Origin: Bolinopsis microptera
Lineage: Eukaryota > Ctenophora > Tentaculata > Lobata > Bolinopsidae
Direction of reading: 5' to 3'
Length of the DNA: 60,000 nucleotides
NCBI RefSeq assembly: GCF_026151205.1
Contig: NC_087082.1
Coordinates: 250,001-310,000 of the forward strand
In this document: positions 1-10,417 of the stretch, one piece after another
How positions within the stretch are numbered: position 1 is the stretch's first letter
Layout: each line of letters begins with the position of its first letter
Position numbers and translations under genes: made by a program
Notes under the pieces: generated by a model
Databases searched by the model: none
Seen by the model: only the letters and a program-made list of their open reading frames with translations
What the model was told of the DNA's origin: nothing

Positions 1-45
1 TAGACATACAGTGATTCCCAAACCAGTGGCATAACGTTGTCTGTT

Positions 46-72
46 GCCCCCCCCCCCCCCCCCCCCCCCCCC
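46..72. repeat. poly-C tract
   Basis: An uninterrupted run of about 27 C. Similar C or G runs occur near 1,380, 22,100, 26,030, 37,400, 49,765, 49,848 and 56,645. Confidence 0.95.
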
Positions 73-229
73 TTTTAGCGCCCCTCACTAAAATTGAACA
101 AATGAGGTGCTTTTAGAGGATACGCCGGTAAAATCTCTAAAAAGGTGTGTTTCTAGAGCAAAACGCGCAGTTTTGCTAGTACCTCAGTCAAGTTTTTCAA
201 AATTGTCCCATAATTAAACGACGATTTTG

Positions 230-420
230 TCATTCCGCCTAATCTCTATTCGGTTGTTTATAAACATGATAGCCTGAGGTCCCTTGTATCACGTTGCGAC
301 CCCCACGGTCGTTTCACTCCCCCTTTATCGTCCTGACGATACAGGGGGAGCCGCGCACTTCGTGCGCGGCGGGTCATACAACGTATGACAAGAGGTCCCC
401 AGGTAAAATGTCCCCATGTT
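230..420. mobile_element. MITE fragment related to the 5.3-kb MITE
   Basis: The stretch near 230-283 matches the inner terminal sequence of the MITE at 5,301-5,715 (ATTCCGCC, then TTTATAAACATGATAGCC, then TGAGGTCCC). The reverse-oriented end AGGTCCCCAGGTAA lies near 393-407. Between them are strong hairpins: CCGCGCA/TGCGCGG at about 351-369, and an arm beginning CTCCCCC that pairs with GGGGGAG. A 37-bp segment at about 281-317 recurs at about 924-960. Confidence 0.45.
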
Positions 421-964
421 CCAAAAATCTGGATACTCAGGAGGATTATTGGGACAAAATTGGAACATTGGTTACATCGGTTCTAGACATGCAGTGATTC
501 CCAAACTTGGTTTGAGTGGTCCTAGGACCAATATAACTAGAACTCTTTGCGACCAATTTTGAACCATTCCGAGCAATTTGAGGAGAATGTTCATTTTCGT
601 TCATTCCATGAACCTGGGTAATGTTATGCTACTTTCGATGGCCCCTATACCTAGTAGCTTGCAGCTATATCTATCATTTACAATTATTTTTGGCACCATT
701 CAGGGCTTATTAGGGCAAATAAATGCATGTCCCACTTTTGTCCCCATGTTCCAAAAATCCGGATCCATCAACTCTAATTTTAAGTTCCATTTCTTTGATA
801 AAATCGTGGCAATGGCCTTTTTCAACTCTATAATGATAAATACAAGAGTTACAGGAATCAAGATGTTGGGTTAAAGTTTAACTTTATGTCGCTCGGTTAC
901 CGAGCACAACCAACTACCATGGGCCTTGTATCACGTTGCGACCCCCACGGTCGTTTCACTATAG

Positions 965-1064
965 TTAACGGGTGATACTCGTAAAATATTTGTTCCATAT
1001 ATTAGGAATAGGACCGTCGACGAGTCCAACTCGGCGCGCGTCCTGGTAGGTTGTAAACCTACAA
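965..1064 (+). mobile_element. hairpin-ended short element, copy A
   Basis: This 100-bp copy starts TTAACGGGTGATACTCG and ends GTAAACCTACAA. An exact 8-bp duplication CACTATAG flanks it at 957-964 and 1065-1072. Its 5' end can fold as ACGGGT/ACTCGT (one G-T pair, loop GAT) and its 3' end as GTAGGTT/AACCTAC (loop GTA). It has no ORF and no long terminal inverted repeat. Copies B-E are at 1745-1837, 1855-1947, 7820-7910 and 53607-53699. The family is not recognised. Confidence 0.85.
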
Positions 1065-1526
1065 CACTATAGTAGAGTTTTTGGAAGACTTCGCCGCACA
1101 AACTAGCATTCTTGCTTCGCATCGTCGATCGTTGTTTTGCTTCGCAGAGCAACGAATCAACGATATCGATGGGTTGACATCGTCAATCAATAAAGTTTCT
1201 ACGATACAGGGAGAGCCACACGTTGCGGCCCCGCGGCGCGGCTATATCGTTGCTTTCGGCACGGTATGAAATGAAATGACGATGAGTGATGAAGATCACG
1301 ACGTGAGACAAGAAAGTAAAAATATAGACTTTACTGCAAAATGTTCACCTTGTAGACACAAAACAGTAAAATAACGTCCCCCCTCCCCCCCCCCCCCCCC
1401 CCGGGAAGTTTGAGACAATGATGAATGAAGATTTTGAGTTATCCCAAAAAGTTTTATTTGGGCCGAATAAGACTTAAGGCGTTAAGCTGTTGGAGTGTTG
1501 GCTGTGCAATTTACGCAACAAGCATA

Positions 1527-1694
1527 ACTGTCACCAAAATGTAACTAGGTCGAACGGAGAAATTAGGTCTCACGCAGAAATTAGGTCTCAAGCAAGCGCG
1601 GCTTTTAAGTGTATTTATCATTTATATATATCACGCGCCTGCGTGAGACCTAATTTCTCCGTTTGGTTAGACCTAGTTACATCTTGGTGACAGT
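1527..1694. mobile_element. small foldback MITE, about 168 bp
   Basis: About 50 bp at each end are near-perfect inverted repeats. The left end begins ACTGTCACCAAAATGTAACT and the right end closes with CATCTTGGTGACAGT. The arms also share AAATTAGGTCTCACGCAG. ATA flanks both sides (524-526 of the second kb and 1695-1697), a possible 3-bp duplication. The element is non-coding. Confidence 0.7.
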
Positions 1695-1744
1695 ATATTA
1701 CCCAGCTAGCTTTCTTATCTAACTTTATAAGTATGTGTTATGTT

Positions 1745-1837
1745 TTGTACTTGTAGGTTTATAACCTACCAGGACGCGCGCAGAGTTGGACTCGTCGACG
1801 GTCCTGAAACAAATATTTTACGAGTATTACCTGTTAA
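1745..1837 (-). mobile_element. hairpin-ended short element, copy B (reverse)
   Basis: This is a reverse-oriented copy of the family, with six extra bases (GTACAA) at its 3' end. Its 8-bp duplication GTTATGTT lies at 1737-1744 on one side. On the other side it lies at 2048-2055, beyond a TTAA-type MITE that entered the terminal TTAA of this copy. Its 5' hairpin carries a mismatch, consistent with greater age. Confidence 0.8.
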
Positions 1838-2043
1838 GGGGGCCGGGGGGTCTTTTAACGGGTGATACTCGTAAAAGATCTGTTCCATATATTGGACCGT
1901 CGACGAGTCCAACTCGGCGCGCGTCCTGGTAGGTTGTAAACCTACAAGGGGTCTTCATCAAAATTCTCTCGAAATTGACTTTATAGTTCTTTCTGATAGA
2001 GGGGAGTAAAATCTATCAGCTGTTTTTAGTCCCCCCGGCCCCT
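1838..2043. mobile_element. TTAA-type MITE (piggyBac-like), interrupted by copy C
   Basis: TTAA flanks both sides (1834-1837 and 2044-2047). The ends are 16-bp inverted repeats: GGGGGCCGGGGGGTCT on the left against AGGGGCCGGGGGGACT read from the right. TTAA duplication is typical of piggyBac-class transposases. There is no coding sequence. A truncated relative starts at 12,302. Confidence 0.75.
1855..1947 (+). mobile_element. hairpin-ended short element, copy C
   Basis: This 93-bp copy lies inside the TTAA MITE. An exact 8-bp duplication GGGGTCTT flanks it at 1847-1854 and 1948-1955. Removing the element and one duplicate restores continuity with the MITE relative at 12.3 kb. Confidence 0.85.
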
Positions 2044-2256
2044 TTAAGTTATGTTTAGTCAATTAGGGGCCATCTACTTCGGACGTCCGGCAAATAGGGA
2101 GGGGTGGTTTCGGAATTTCGGACAAATCCGGAAATTTTGGCAGAATTAACGAAAAAGTCTCATTTATTTCAACTCTTTGAATTTTATTAACACCTACGTC
2201 CTACCTACCTATGTCCTATGTTGAGTTTCGACTTTCGTCAAGACTTGACGGGGCCA

Positions 2257-5160
2257 TCACATCTTCTGACCACCCCATAGCGAAGTAGAGTCTCGCTCGT
2301 TGCGCCAGCACAGCAGAGAGTTCGTATTTGGAGGAGTATATCCCCTGATCGGCGGCTTATCAGGGAGAGACAACATAAACTTTGTGAGCTTATCTTTGAA
2401 GTGCTCTCCAGTTCTTGGATATCGCTGATTTTTGAGGGATGCCATAATGGACAGCAATATTCAATCAGACTTCAAACCATTGATTTGTATAGCGTCAGCA
2501 TGATGGAGTGAGATCGTGTGTGAAATACACTGAGAACCCATGATGCTTTTTGGCGAGCTTTATCTGCAATGGCTCGTATGTGAGGGGACCATGAGAGATC
2601 ACTTGACACTATGACGCCTAAATCTCTGAGCTGATGTATTGGCTCAAGTGTAGTGTCGATTGGGCGACATCTGTCCGACAGCGACATCTGTCCGAATCCG
2701 AAAATAGGTTATTTGGACAATAGTTTATGTCGGATCCTACTGTACGATTGTCTTTGGAAACTGAGTATTGATAATGTTCAACCACAAATGGAAGCTCAGA
2801 TAGTACATATTGGTGGTTGAATTTGTGACACATGTACTCAAATTTGTCTTTGTGAAGGGCCATATTATTTCTTTCAGACCAATCAATGACATTTTGGAGG
2901 AGCTTGACGTCATGCTCTGATTTGATAGCAATAGATATGCGAGTGTCATCAGCAAAACATCGAATTATAGAGTGCATGATACAATGTTCGATATCATTGA
3001 TAACAAGAATTGCGCCGGTTAGCGGACGCTAGATTTCCATCGCCCGTATAATAATAGTAATTAATTACAATTAACGATCGTTTCATATTGGTTAAATTAC
3101 CAAATTTCTTTGGGGCGTTACAGAGAACAAAATGGAATGGTTGCCGTTGTCAATTATTTGAATCGAAAGTTAAACGACCGGACACCGTAGCGCAGCCTGT
3201 GCGGTGATATGCATGATGCAGTTAAAAGGACATCTGTCCGACAGCGACTCTTGTCCGACTCAATATTAATATAGTTACCAGAAAAAAAGACATCTTTCCG
3301 AAATTTTGATCTAATTGCAATACGACACATTTCCATTTTCCAATTGGAGACATGATCTGAACTGAGATATGACCTGAGCTGAACTCTACCATAGTTTATT
3401 TTCATTTGATGTCAAAAATTGGACAATAGTTTAAATGTTATATATAAATAACTGATCTACATACCGCTCTCCTGTGTGTAATGTAGGCTGTGATGTGATT
3501 GGCACTTGGCACTTTGGCAGCTTGTTAGTGTATACTGTATACGGCTAGCATGATCCTGTCCTCAAATAGTCAATCACGTATCGATGGATCAGATCTCAAT
3601 TATGGATCAAATCAGCATTATATTAGGACTGTGGGAGCAACGTCACAAGATTACCCGTGAGCTTGTGAAATACGAACGTGATCCGAAATCACAAATGTGA
3701 TCCGAAAGTTGGACAGATGTCGCCAAAAACGACTTCTATCTGACAGCGATTCTTGTCCGAAACCGGTAATTCGACTGTCGGACAGATGTCGCCCAATCAA
3801 ATCTGTGGTAGGTAATACAATGTGAATCAAAATAAAATGTATCGTTCATTTCGTATAATGAATCAATCTATTCGCAATCATGTTCAACATAACATCATAA
3901 TTTATGCAACAACATAACTGATTACTAATATCGCGATCGGGAGCCAAGTCTGTGGTAGCAACAAGCACCCAAAACATAATAAAAAGTTTGTATCGTATGA
4001 AGTAAACAAAAGCTTGAACGACATTATCAATACGCACAAAATGTATAACAGTGGAAAGAAGTACATTACAAGCGCGACGCAAACAATTGCTCGATCGATT
4101 TGTGGTATAGTATAGAGTACACGACCTTGACATAAAGCATTGTAAAATGCACGCGCGCGACAATCACGTGATAATTTGTGAAGGAGCACGTGTTTGCGGA
4201 GGGTTATGCATGTTTCGCTTTGTGACACGACGAAAAATCTATACCCACTATACCCATTCTCAAATCCTACCACTTCTAACCATCTATTGCCTTTTTAAGG
4301 CGATGGAAAAAATCAAGAAAAGGATCGGCCCCAAACCGTACCTTGTGGAACTCCGCTGATTATCAATGCAAGGATGGACAGATGACCGTCAACAACAACT
4401 GCTTGTTTCCGGTCTGAGAGGAAAGATTCTATCCACTTTATGATTTTAGGATGGATTCCATAGAGTTGGAGCTTTCTCAGTAGAAGTTTGTGATCTACCT
4501 TATCGAAAGCCTTGGCATAGTCGAGGTATATTGAATCAAAATCTGAATTGTTGCTCAGAGAATCCAAAACATCATCAAAATGGTGGAGAAGTTGAGTAAG
4601 GCAACTCCGGCCAGATCTAAATACGTGCTGCTTACTACATGAGGTTATTGATCTCCAAATAGTTTACCAGCTTTTTTCTTATCACCCTCTCGTATACTTT
4701 AACCACATGAGAGGTGAGTGATATAGGTCGGTAGTTAGCAAAAAGCATGCTGATGTTGCTTTTCTTCTTCGAAAATTTCTTAGCGTAACTATAGAAATAC
4801 TTAGGATTTTCTTTTACCTTGCTTACGGCTTGCTGTTCACGGTACAGGAGATCCTGGTTGATGGCATCACGAATATCCATATGAGCAAGAGCAAGTTTCC
4901 GGTTCAAAGATTCAATCTGTGTGGGAGGGCTATGTGGATTACTTTTTGCAACCTCTAGCTGGGTTTGAAGCTTTTGTTTTCTGCGAGAGGGGATGCGCAC
5001 AGATGAGCGAGTTTGGGTTTTGGGAGGGATCTTCTTCGGACAGCCAATCTGACAGATTTGTAAAGTAATAAGAGTGAATAGCTCTGGAAAATCCTCTTTG
5101 TCGCATAGGTTGATGAGTTGAGCTGATTGATCATTATTTGGCGTTTTACTAGGGGGTGCA
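2257..5160 (-). pseudogene. decayed non-LTR retrotransposon ORF2 (CR1/L2-like reverse transcriptase)
   Basis: Read on the minus strand, family motifs appear in order: a linker with IPPKTQTRSSVRIP (near 5.0 kb), YRPISL (about 4.73 kb), DYAKAFDKVDH (about 4.5 kb), GVPQGT (about 4.35 kb), FADDT (about 2.95 kb), LGVIVSSDLSW (about 2.6 kb) and the C-terminal LPDKPPIRGY (about 2.35 kb). The order is correct for a CR1/L2/jockey-like reverse transcriptase. It is broken by a 1-nt frameshift just after GVPQGT, by the 1.3-kb element at 3002-4307, and by a frame change between the 2.6-kb and 2.35-kb parts. I see no apurinic endonuclease domain upstream; the space available between ORF1 and this ORF is too small, so that part is deleted. 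It cannot encode an active protein. Confidence 0.85.
3002..4307. mobile_element. 1.3-kb non-coding element inserted in the RT gene, copy 1
   Basis: One end is AACAAGAATTGCGCCGG and the other is GGCGATGGA. A second, inverted copy lies at about 8416-9676. TTTCCATCGCC occurs near one end (about 3034) and its complement GGCGATGGAAA at the other (about 4299). Internally it repeats GACATCTGTCCGAC and similar words. No convincing ORF is present. The flanking reverse-transcriptase reading resumes exactly where the family consensus expects, which fixes the insertion point. I see no clear target-site duplication. Confidence 0.75.
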
Positions 5161-5300
5161 CGATAAAATAAACTTGCTCGGATTTTAAAAAAATTTGTAC
5201 CACTGTTTTCTAGAGACTGTGAGAATTTTCACAATACCAAATTTGGTATACCTTTTATTTGGAAAGATTAGTGAGTTTCGCCTAGGTGCCATATTTGATG

Positions 5301-5715
5301 TTACCTGGGGACCTCAGGCTATCATGTTCATAAACATTGAGATTCGGCGGAATGACAGGCTGAGCGCGGCCCAGTAATATTTGATGGTGCGCGGCTTTTG
5401 GAGCAAAAGTAGCTGTAAACAGCGGTAAAAGTCGCGTAATTTGACCAAATTCGTTGATTTTTGTCGTATATTCGGATATATCTTCGGTTCTTTGAATGAG
5501 ATCATTCTGAAAATTGGCGACGACCTTCCAATAGTATATATATAGGGCTTTCACAACTGTCCGAAAAATTTGGTGGATATCGGAGTTGATATAGTGACCA
5601 AAACGGGGCAAAATACGCTGCTTTTAGCTATAACATAATTTTTGATGGTTGGATATGCTTTAAATTTTTCGAATCTCTATGTTTATGAACATAATAGCCT
5701 GAGGTCCCCAGGTAA
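5301..5715. mobile_element. MITE, 415 bp with 37-bp terminal inverted repeats
   Basis: The left end TTACCTGGGGACCTCAGGCT (5301 on) is the reverse complement of the right end (5679-5715), with one mismatch over 37 bp. It sits between the ORF1 and ORF2 remnants of the LINE. Related fragments lie at 230-420 and 6670-6735. No ORF of note. Confidence 0.75.
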
Positions 5716-5884
5716 TTTGTTTGAAGAAAATTGTGCTGGCCGAAATTAGCGCTAAAAACCATCCTACAGTCGGCACGCGCGGCTCACTGTCGATGGCGCA
5801 CTACCTAGTTTTACCACTGACACCATGTGGGTTACCTACCCATGTGCTTTCGCGCCACTGCGGGCGCGCTTGTTTCACAAGTCA

Positions 5885-6511
5885 GGAGGCGGGCGCGCGC
5901 TACTGCAAGCGCAAGGGCTCTGGATAGAGCAACCATGTGGACATTTTCCAAGTTTAAGCAAGCTGCAGATCTCATCAAGCCGTAGATTGGGCAGCTGCGG
6001 TTTATCGTCATTTACTGAATGTTGTTCATCTTCCTGTGATTTGACGAGTGAAAGCTTTTTCTGAAGCTCAATTTGATCAAGGGGAACATGTTTTTTCTGG
6101 TTCTGGGAGGATGGTGTGTTTGTACCAGATTGCTGTTTAGAGGCCAATTTCCTAGGGGCCAGGGGCCTTGGATTTCGCCTTTGACTGATTTGATAAGTTG
6201 GTTTCATAACATGCTTTGCAAAGCCAAACAGAAGTAGCTGAAGACACACGTGGTTCAAAAGAATCACAATCATGGCAGCCTTGCAAACAAAGAAAGCAAT
6301 GTACGGCAGGTTTTGTATCAGAATCAAACTGAGTCGAGTATTCGATATCACAATCCGGACAGATATGGCAGGATACAGTGACTGAATCTCGATTATGATT
6401 CTCTTGCCCTGATGGATAGCCCCTTAAGTAGTTGTTCCAAATAAGACCGTCAACTTGATTCACGATGCCAATCCTTCCACCTTCGCAGCTCGGCGAGGCC
6501 CAGTGGCGCAT
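5885..6511 (-). pseudogene. decayed LINE ORF1 with PHD-like and CCCH-like zinc motifs
   Basis: The upstream part (6511 to 6152) has a Cys/His array: CHICPDC, then CFLCLQGCHDC, then LCKACYETN. This resembles the PHD-type finger of some CR1-group ORF1 proteins. A frameshift near 6160 moves the reading to another frame, which carries RNPRPLAPRK and then ICSLLKLGKCPHGCS. The latter resembles the C-x8-C-x-HG zinc motif near the C-terminus of such ORF1s. Its position upstream of the RT remnant on the same strand fits one element. Family assignment is from motif memory only. Confidence 0.6.
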
Positions 6512-6669
6512 CTCGTCGATCTACTGAAGTGGTTACTGGGCGGCGCTCAGCTTGACCATTGTTAATGATCTGGCCCGGCGCGCGCTACTTCGTAGCACTT
6601 GCCATCGAGAAGAAAGCGGCGCGGGCTACTTCGAAGAAATTTAGACGAGTAACATCCGTCAACGCTCAG

Positions 6670-6735
6670 CCTGTCATTCCGCCGAATCTTTATTCTATGT
6701 TTATGAACATAATAGCCTGGGGTCTCCAGGTAACT
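6670..6735. mobile_element. solo end of the 5.3-kb MITE family
   Basis: This segment contains CATTCCGCCGAATCTTTATT followed by ATGTTTATGAACATAATAGC and CTCCAGGTAA. It matches the right-end sequence of the MITE at 5,301-5,715. No partner end was found nearby. Confidence 0.5.
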
Positions 6736-6774
6736 GAAGTGGTTGCGAGAAGCGTTATTTTGTATTTTAGTCAG

Positions 6775-7434
6775 TGTAATAAGCGCCAAGCGCGAGCACA
6801 GAACTTTTTTCTCCGATTTCGATAAATTTGGTACCAAAATTTGTCTAAAAATGTGAATAAAATAAATCCACCGTGTAGCAATTTTCGCTAAAAATGCTAC
6901 ACGGCGCTTGTTCGCCGCGCGTGCTTTTTTCGCGCAAATTTTTAGTTTTTGGCCTATAACTTTCACATGTTCAGTTATTATCACATAATTATTATGGCAT
7001 CGTAATCAGCTCATCGAGACGAAACTTTTGGTACTAATATTTTAAGATTTAAAGGAAAATTATTTTCAAAATTTTTCAATCTGAACACAAGGGTCCCCCC
7101 TTGTGTGAAATTTTGAACAAATTTTTGAAAAATTTGGTACTTCAAATATTATAATTTTGGTACCAAAAGTTGCGTCTGACTAAGCTCATTACGATACTGT
7201 AATAATTATTTCAAAATATTCAATATTTTAGGAGTTATAGGCATTTTAAGCAATAAATTACCCATTTTTCGTCCTTTGTACATTCTTGTAATGCACAGGA
7301 GGCCCACATATAGCTTGACGTTATTTTGCTACACGGTGAATTTGCATTATTCACACTTAGAGGCAACTTTTGGTACCAAATTTATCAAAATCAGAGACAA
7401 AAAATTCTGTGCCAACTCATGACGCTTATTACAT
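6775..7434. mobile_element. MITE, about 660 bp, with long imperfect inverted ends
   Basis: The left end (TGTAATAAGCGCCAAGCG, GAGCACAGAACTTTTTT, ATAAATTTGGTACCAAAA) is matched in reverse by 7325-7434 (TTTTGGTACCAAATTTATC, AAAAATTCTGTGCC, CGCTTATTACA). CCACCGTGTAGC near 6,870 is also mirrored near 7,330. No coding potential was seen. Confidence 0.55.
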
Positions 7435-7819
7435 AGACTATTTGATGCGCAGCGCGGCCCAGCAGTGCATCGCGCTACAAACCGTCAACTCGGTGCGCGT
7501 CTTGGTAACGGTAGGTTATAATTTGACACATACTTTATTCCCCATTTTCGCGGCTTCTCACTAATTCGCTCGCCCAAAAATTATTACGTGACTTTGGTTT
7601 CGCAGCCGAACAAAACGGTTTTACATAAACACTAACCTCGAAGCTATCTATAACCCTAACTACAACCCTAAACAATCAAATTCGTGTTTTACAAGCCTGT
7701 GACGTGACCAAAACAGTCGTTTGCCCATAATAACTCTCCAGAGAAGCATTTTTTCCGTTCACAGTCACACTCTTTTGTGAAACTGAAAGGTTACGAATGG
7801 TCGTTTTTTCAGAAAAACG

Positions 7820-7910
7820 TTAACGGGTGATACTCGTTAAATATTTGTTTCAAATATTACCGTCGACGAGTCCAACTCGGCGCGCGTCCTGGTAGGTTAT
7901 AAACCTATAA
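7820..7910 (+). mobile_element. hairpin-ended short element, copy D
   Basis: This 91-bp copy is flanked by an exact 8-bp duplication GAAAAACG (7812-7819 and 7911-7918). Its 3' hairpin has AACCTAT instead of AACCTAC, so a G-C pair becomes G-T and pairing is kept. The 5' arm here extends to TTAACG/CGTTAA. Confidence 0.85.
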
Positions 7911-8415
7911 GAAAAACGTGGATTTTGGAGAACGAAGTATGTGGGTTTAAATATGTTGTCAGTCCTTCCGTCCGTTACCATGACAACTAGACAATTAGGC
8001 GCGCAAGAGTTGCTTGCGGAGATGTGATGTATAGCCAGTAGTCAGTGTCTGTGTATGCGCGAGTGTATTTTAATGTATTAGGAAATAAGACCAATTTGTA
8101 TGTGACATGCGGACTGCGTAGTACTAGTACAGTCTACTGATGTGTACAATTATAAAACATGAGTATAGTTCACTTTTTGCTTACAATTTCTTAAATTACA
8201 GATAAAAATTAAGTTCTAGTTCTACGGCAATTGAATTGAATCAGTCACAAGTGTTTCCCTATTTAAAACATAATTTTCATATTATGAAGTGAGCTGATTT
8301 GTGATTAGAGCTTGTAGTTGAAGTGAATGGAAATCTAGCGTCCGCCACAACGAAACAACGGGCGCAATTCTTGTTACCCAAGCGTCTGACAAACTCGGTT
8401 TGGATTGTTATTTTT

Positions 8416-9676
8416 TCCATCGCCTAAAAAGGCAATAGATGGTTAGAAGTGGTAGGATTTGAGAATGGGTATAGTGGGTATAGGTTTTTCGTGGTGTCAC
8501 AAAGCAAAACATGCATTAACCTCCGCAAACACGTGCTCCTTTACAAATTATCTTTTGATGGTCGCGCGCGCATTTTACAATGCTTTTATGTCAAGGTGTA
8601 CTCTATACCAAGAATCGAGCTAATAAATCGTGTACGGCGCGCATGTATATCTCTTTTCGCTATTATACATTTTGATTCGCATTGATATTTGTCGTTTAAG
8701 CTTTCGTTAACTTCATGCGATACAAACTTCTCATTTTGTTGTGGGTGCTTGGTGCAACCCGATATTAGTAATCCGTTATGTTGTTGTATAAATTATGATG
8801 TTATGACTATCATGTTGAACATGATTGCCCATAGATTGATTCATTATATTTAGACGAAATGAACGATACATTTTATTATGATTCACATTGTATTAACTAC
8901 CACAGATTTGATTGGGTGACATCTGTCCGACAGTCGAATTACCGGTTTCGGACAAGAGTCGCTGTCAGATAGGAGTCGTTTTTGGCGACATCTGTCCAAC
9001 TTTCGGATCACAATCGCAATTTCAAATCACGTTCGTATTTCACAAGCTCACGTGTAATCTTGTGACGTTGCTCCCACAGTCCTAATATAATGCTGATTTG
9101 ATCCATTGAGATCTGATCCATCGATACGTGATTGACTATTTGAGGACAGGATCATGCTATACTAGCCGTACACTAACAAGCTGTAACAAGCTGCCAATCA
9201 CATCACAGCCTACATTACACACAGGAGAACGGTATGGAGATCAGTTATTTATATAACATTTAAACTATTGTCCAATTTTTGACATCAAATGAAAATAAAC
9301 TATGGTAGAGTTCAGCTCAGGTCATATCTCAGTTCAGATCATGTCTCTAATTGGAAAATGGAAATGTGTCTTATTGCAATTAGATCACGATTTCGGACAG
9401 ATGTCTTTTTTTTCTGGTAACATATTGAGTCGGACAAAAGTCGCTGTCGGACAGATGTCCTTTTAACTGCATCATGCATATCACCGCACAGGCTACACTA
9501 CGGTGTCCGGTCGTTTAACTTTCGATTCAAATAATTGACAACGGCAATCCCTCCATTTTGTTCTCTGTAACGCCCCAAAGAAATTTGGTAATTTAACCAA
9601 TATGAAACAATTGTTAATTGTAATTAATTACGTGGCGATGGAAATCTAGCGTCCGCTAACCGGCGCAATTCTTGTT
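8416..9676. mobile_element. 1.3-kb non-coding element, copy 2 (inverted relative to copy 1)
   Basis: It starts near TTTTTTCCATCGCC and ends GGCGCAATTCTTGTT, with most of the sequence shared with copy 1 (3002-4307) in reverse. A separate partial copy of the right end (AATCTAGCGTCCGC through CGCAATTCTTGTT) sits just before it, at about 8322-8384. The two full copies form a large inverted repeat separated by about 4.1 kb. Confidence 0.7.
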
Positions 9677-9699
9677 CTAACAAGAATTGATCATTGAAC

Positions 9700-10400
9700 G
9701 CAGAATTCGTATTATATTGGATGATAATTGAATGATTGGAGTAATACAACAGTCATCAGTTCTTTCAACATGGCGAAAAGAACGTAACAAGAACACCAAT
9801 ACAACTGAATTCAGACAAATTTGTCAATCTGAAAATCAAAAAGAGGAATCAGCGTGGATATTATTTATCATGGATGTGGCATCATTTTATTGGGAATCGA
9901 AATTATAATCAAATGAACAAAAGAACTCTTAGAGAAAGTTTCAAGACATATGTCGTATCTAATCCCCAGATTTTAACTAACACTAACAGCTCACCTCATC
10001 GTCATAATATCTGATAATTGAGTCTGTACAAAATAAAATCAAAACCAACTACTTCAATCATTGAGCTTTGGCTACAAATACCAATCATTTAATTCAATTT
10101 CGATCAATTTACAGAAGTATGTAAATCCGATTCATAAAAATCAAAACTTCATATTCATAATATAATTTCTAAAAATTTTACTATAATTAACGGCGGCAAA
10201 GCAATTTCCCCCACACTCCAACTAGATTTCACTCACGTTTTTGAAAATTAGAAAGTGAATTTTTTGGCCCTGTCTTAATAAATACAAATTTATACATACT
10301 AACAATCTGAGCTGCAATCTCACGGCATAAACAAACAATGAACCAGGATTACCAACGTTGATGACCAAGAAATTGGCAACTGGACAATAAGAAAAATCTT
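9700..10400. other. no gene seen; AT-rich, 3' flank of the TMCC-like gene
   Basis: AT-rich single-copy sequence with no exon, RNA gene or clear repeat. Its right part is probably the 3' untranslated region of the TMCC-like gene. Confidence 0.5.
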
Positions 10401-10417
10401 TAAAGAAACCTAGTGTG

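Noticed and set aside
1015-1064. Hammerhead-ribozyme-like stretch (GACGAGTCCAACTCGG followed by CGCGCGTCCTGG) in the short hairpin-ended element
   Set aside because: The words resemble a type I hammerhead, but the CUGANGA core lacks its U, the GAAA segment is absent and the 5' strand does not pair with CTGG. All five copies share these defects.
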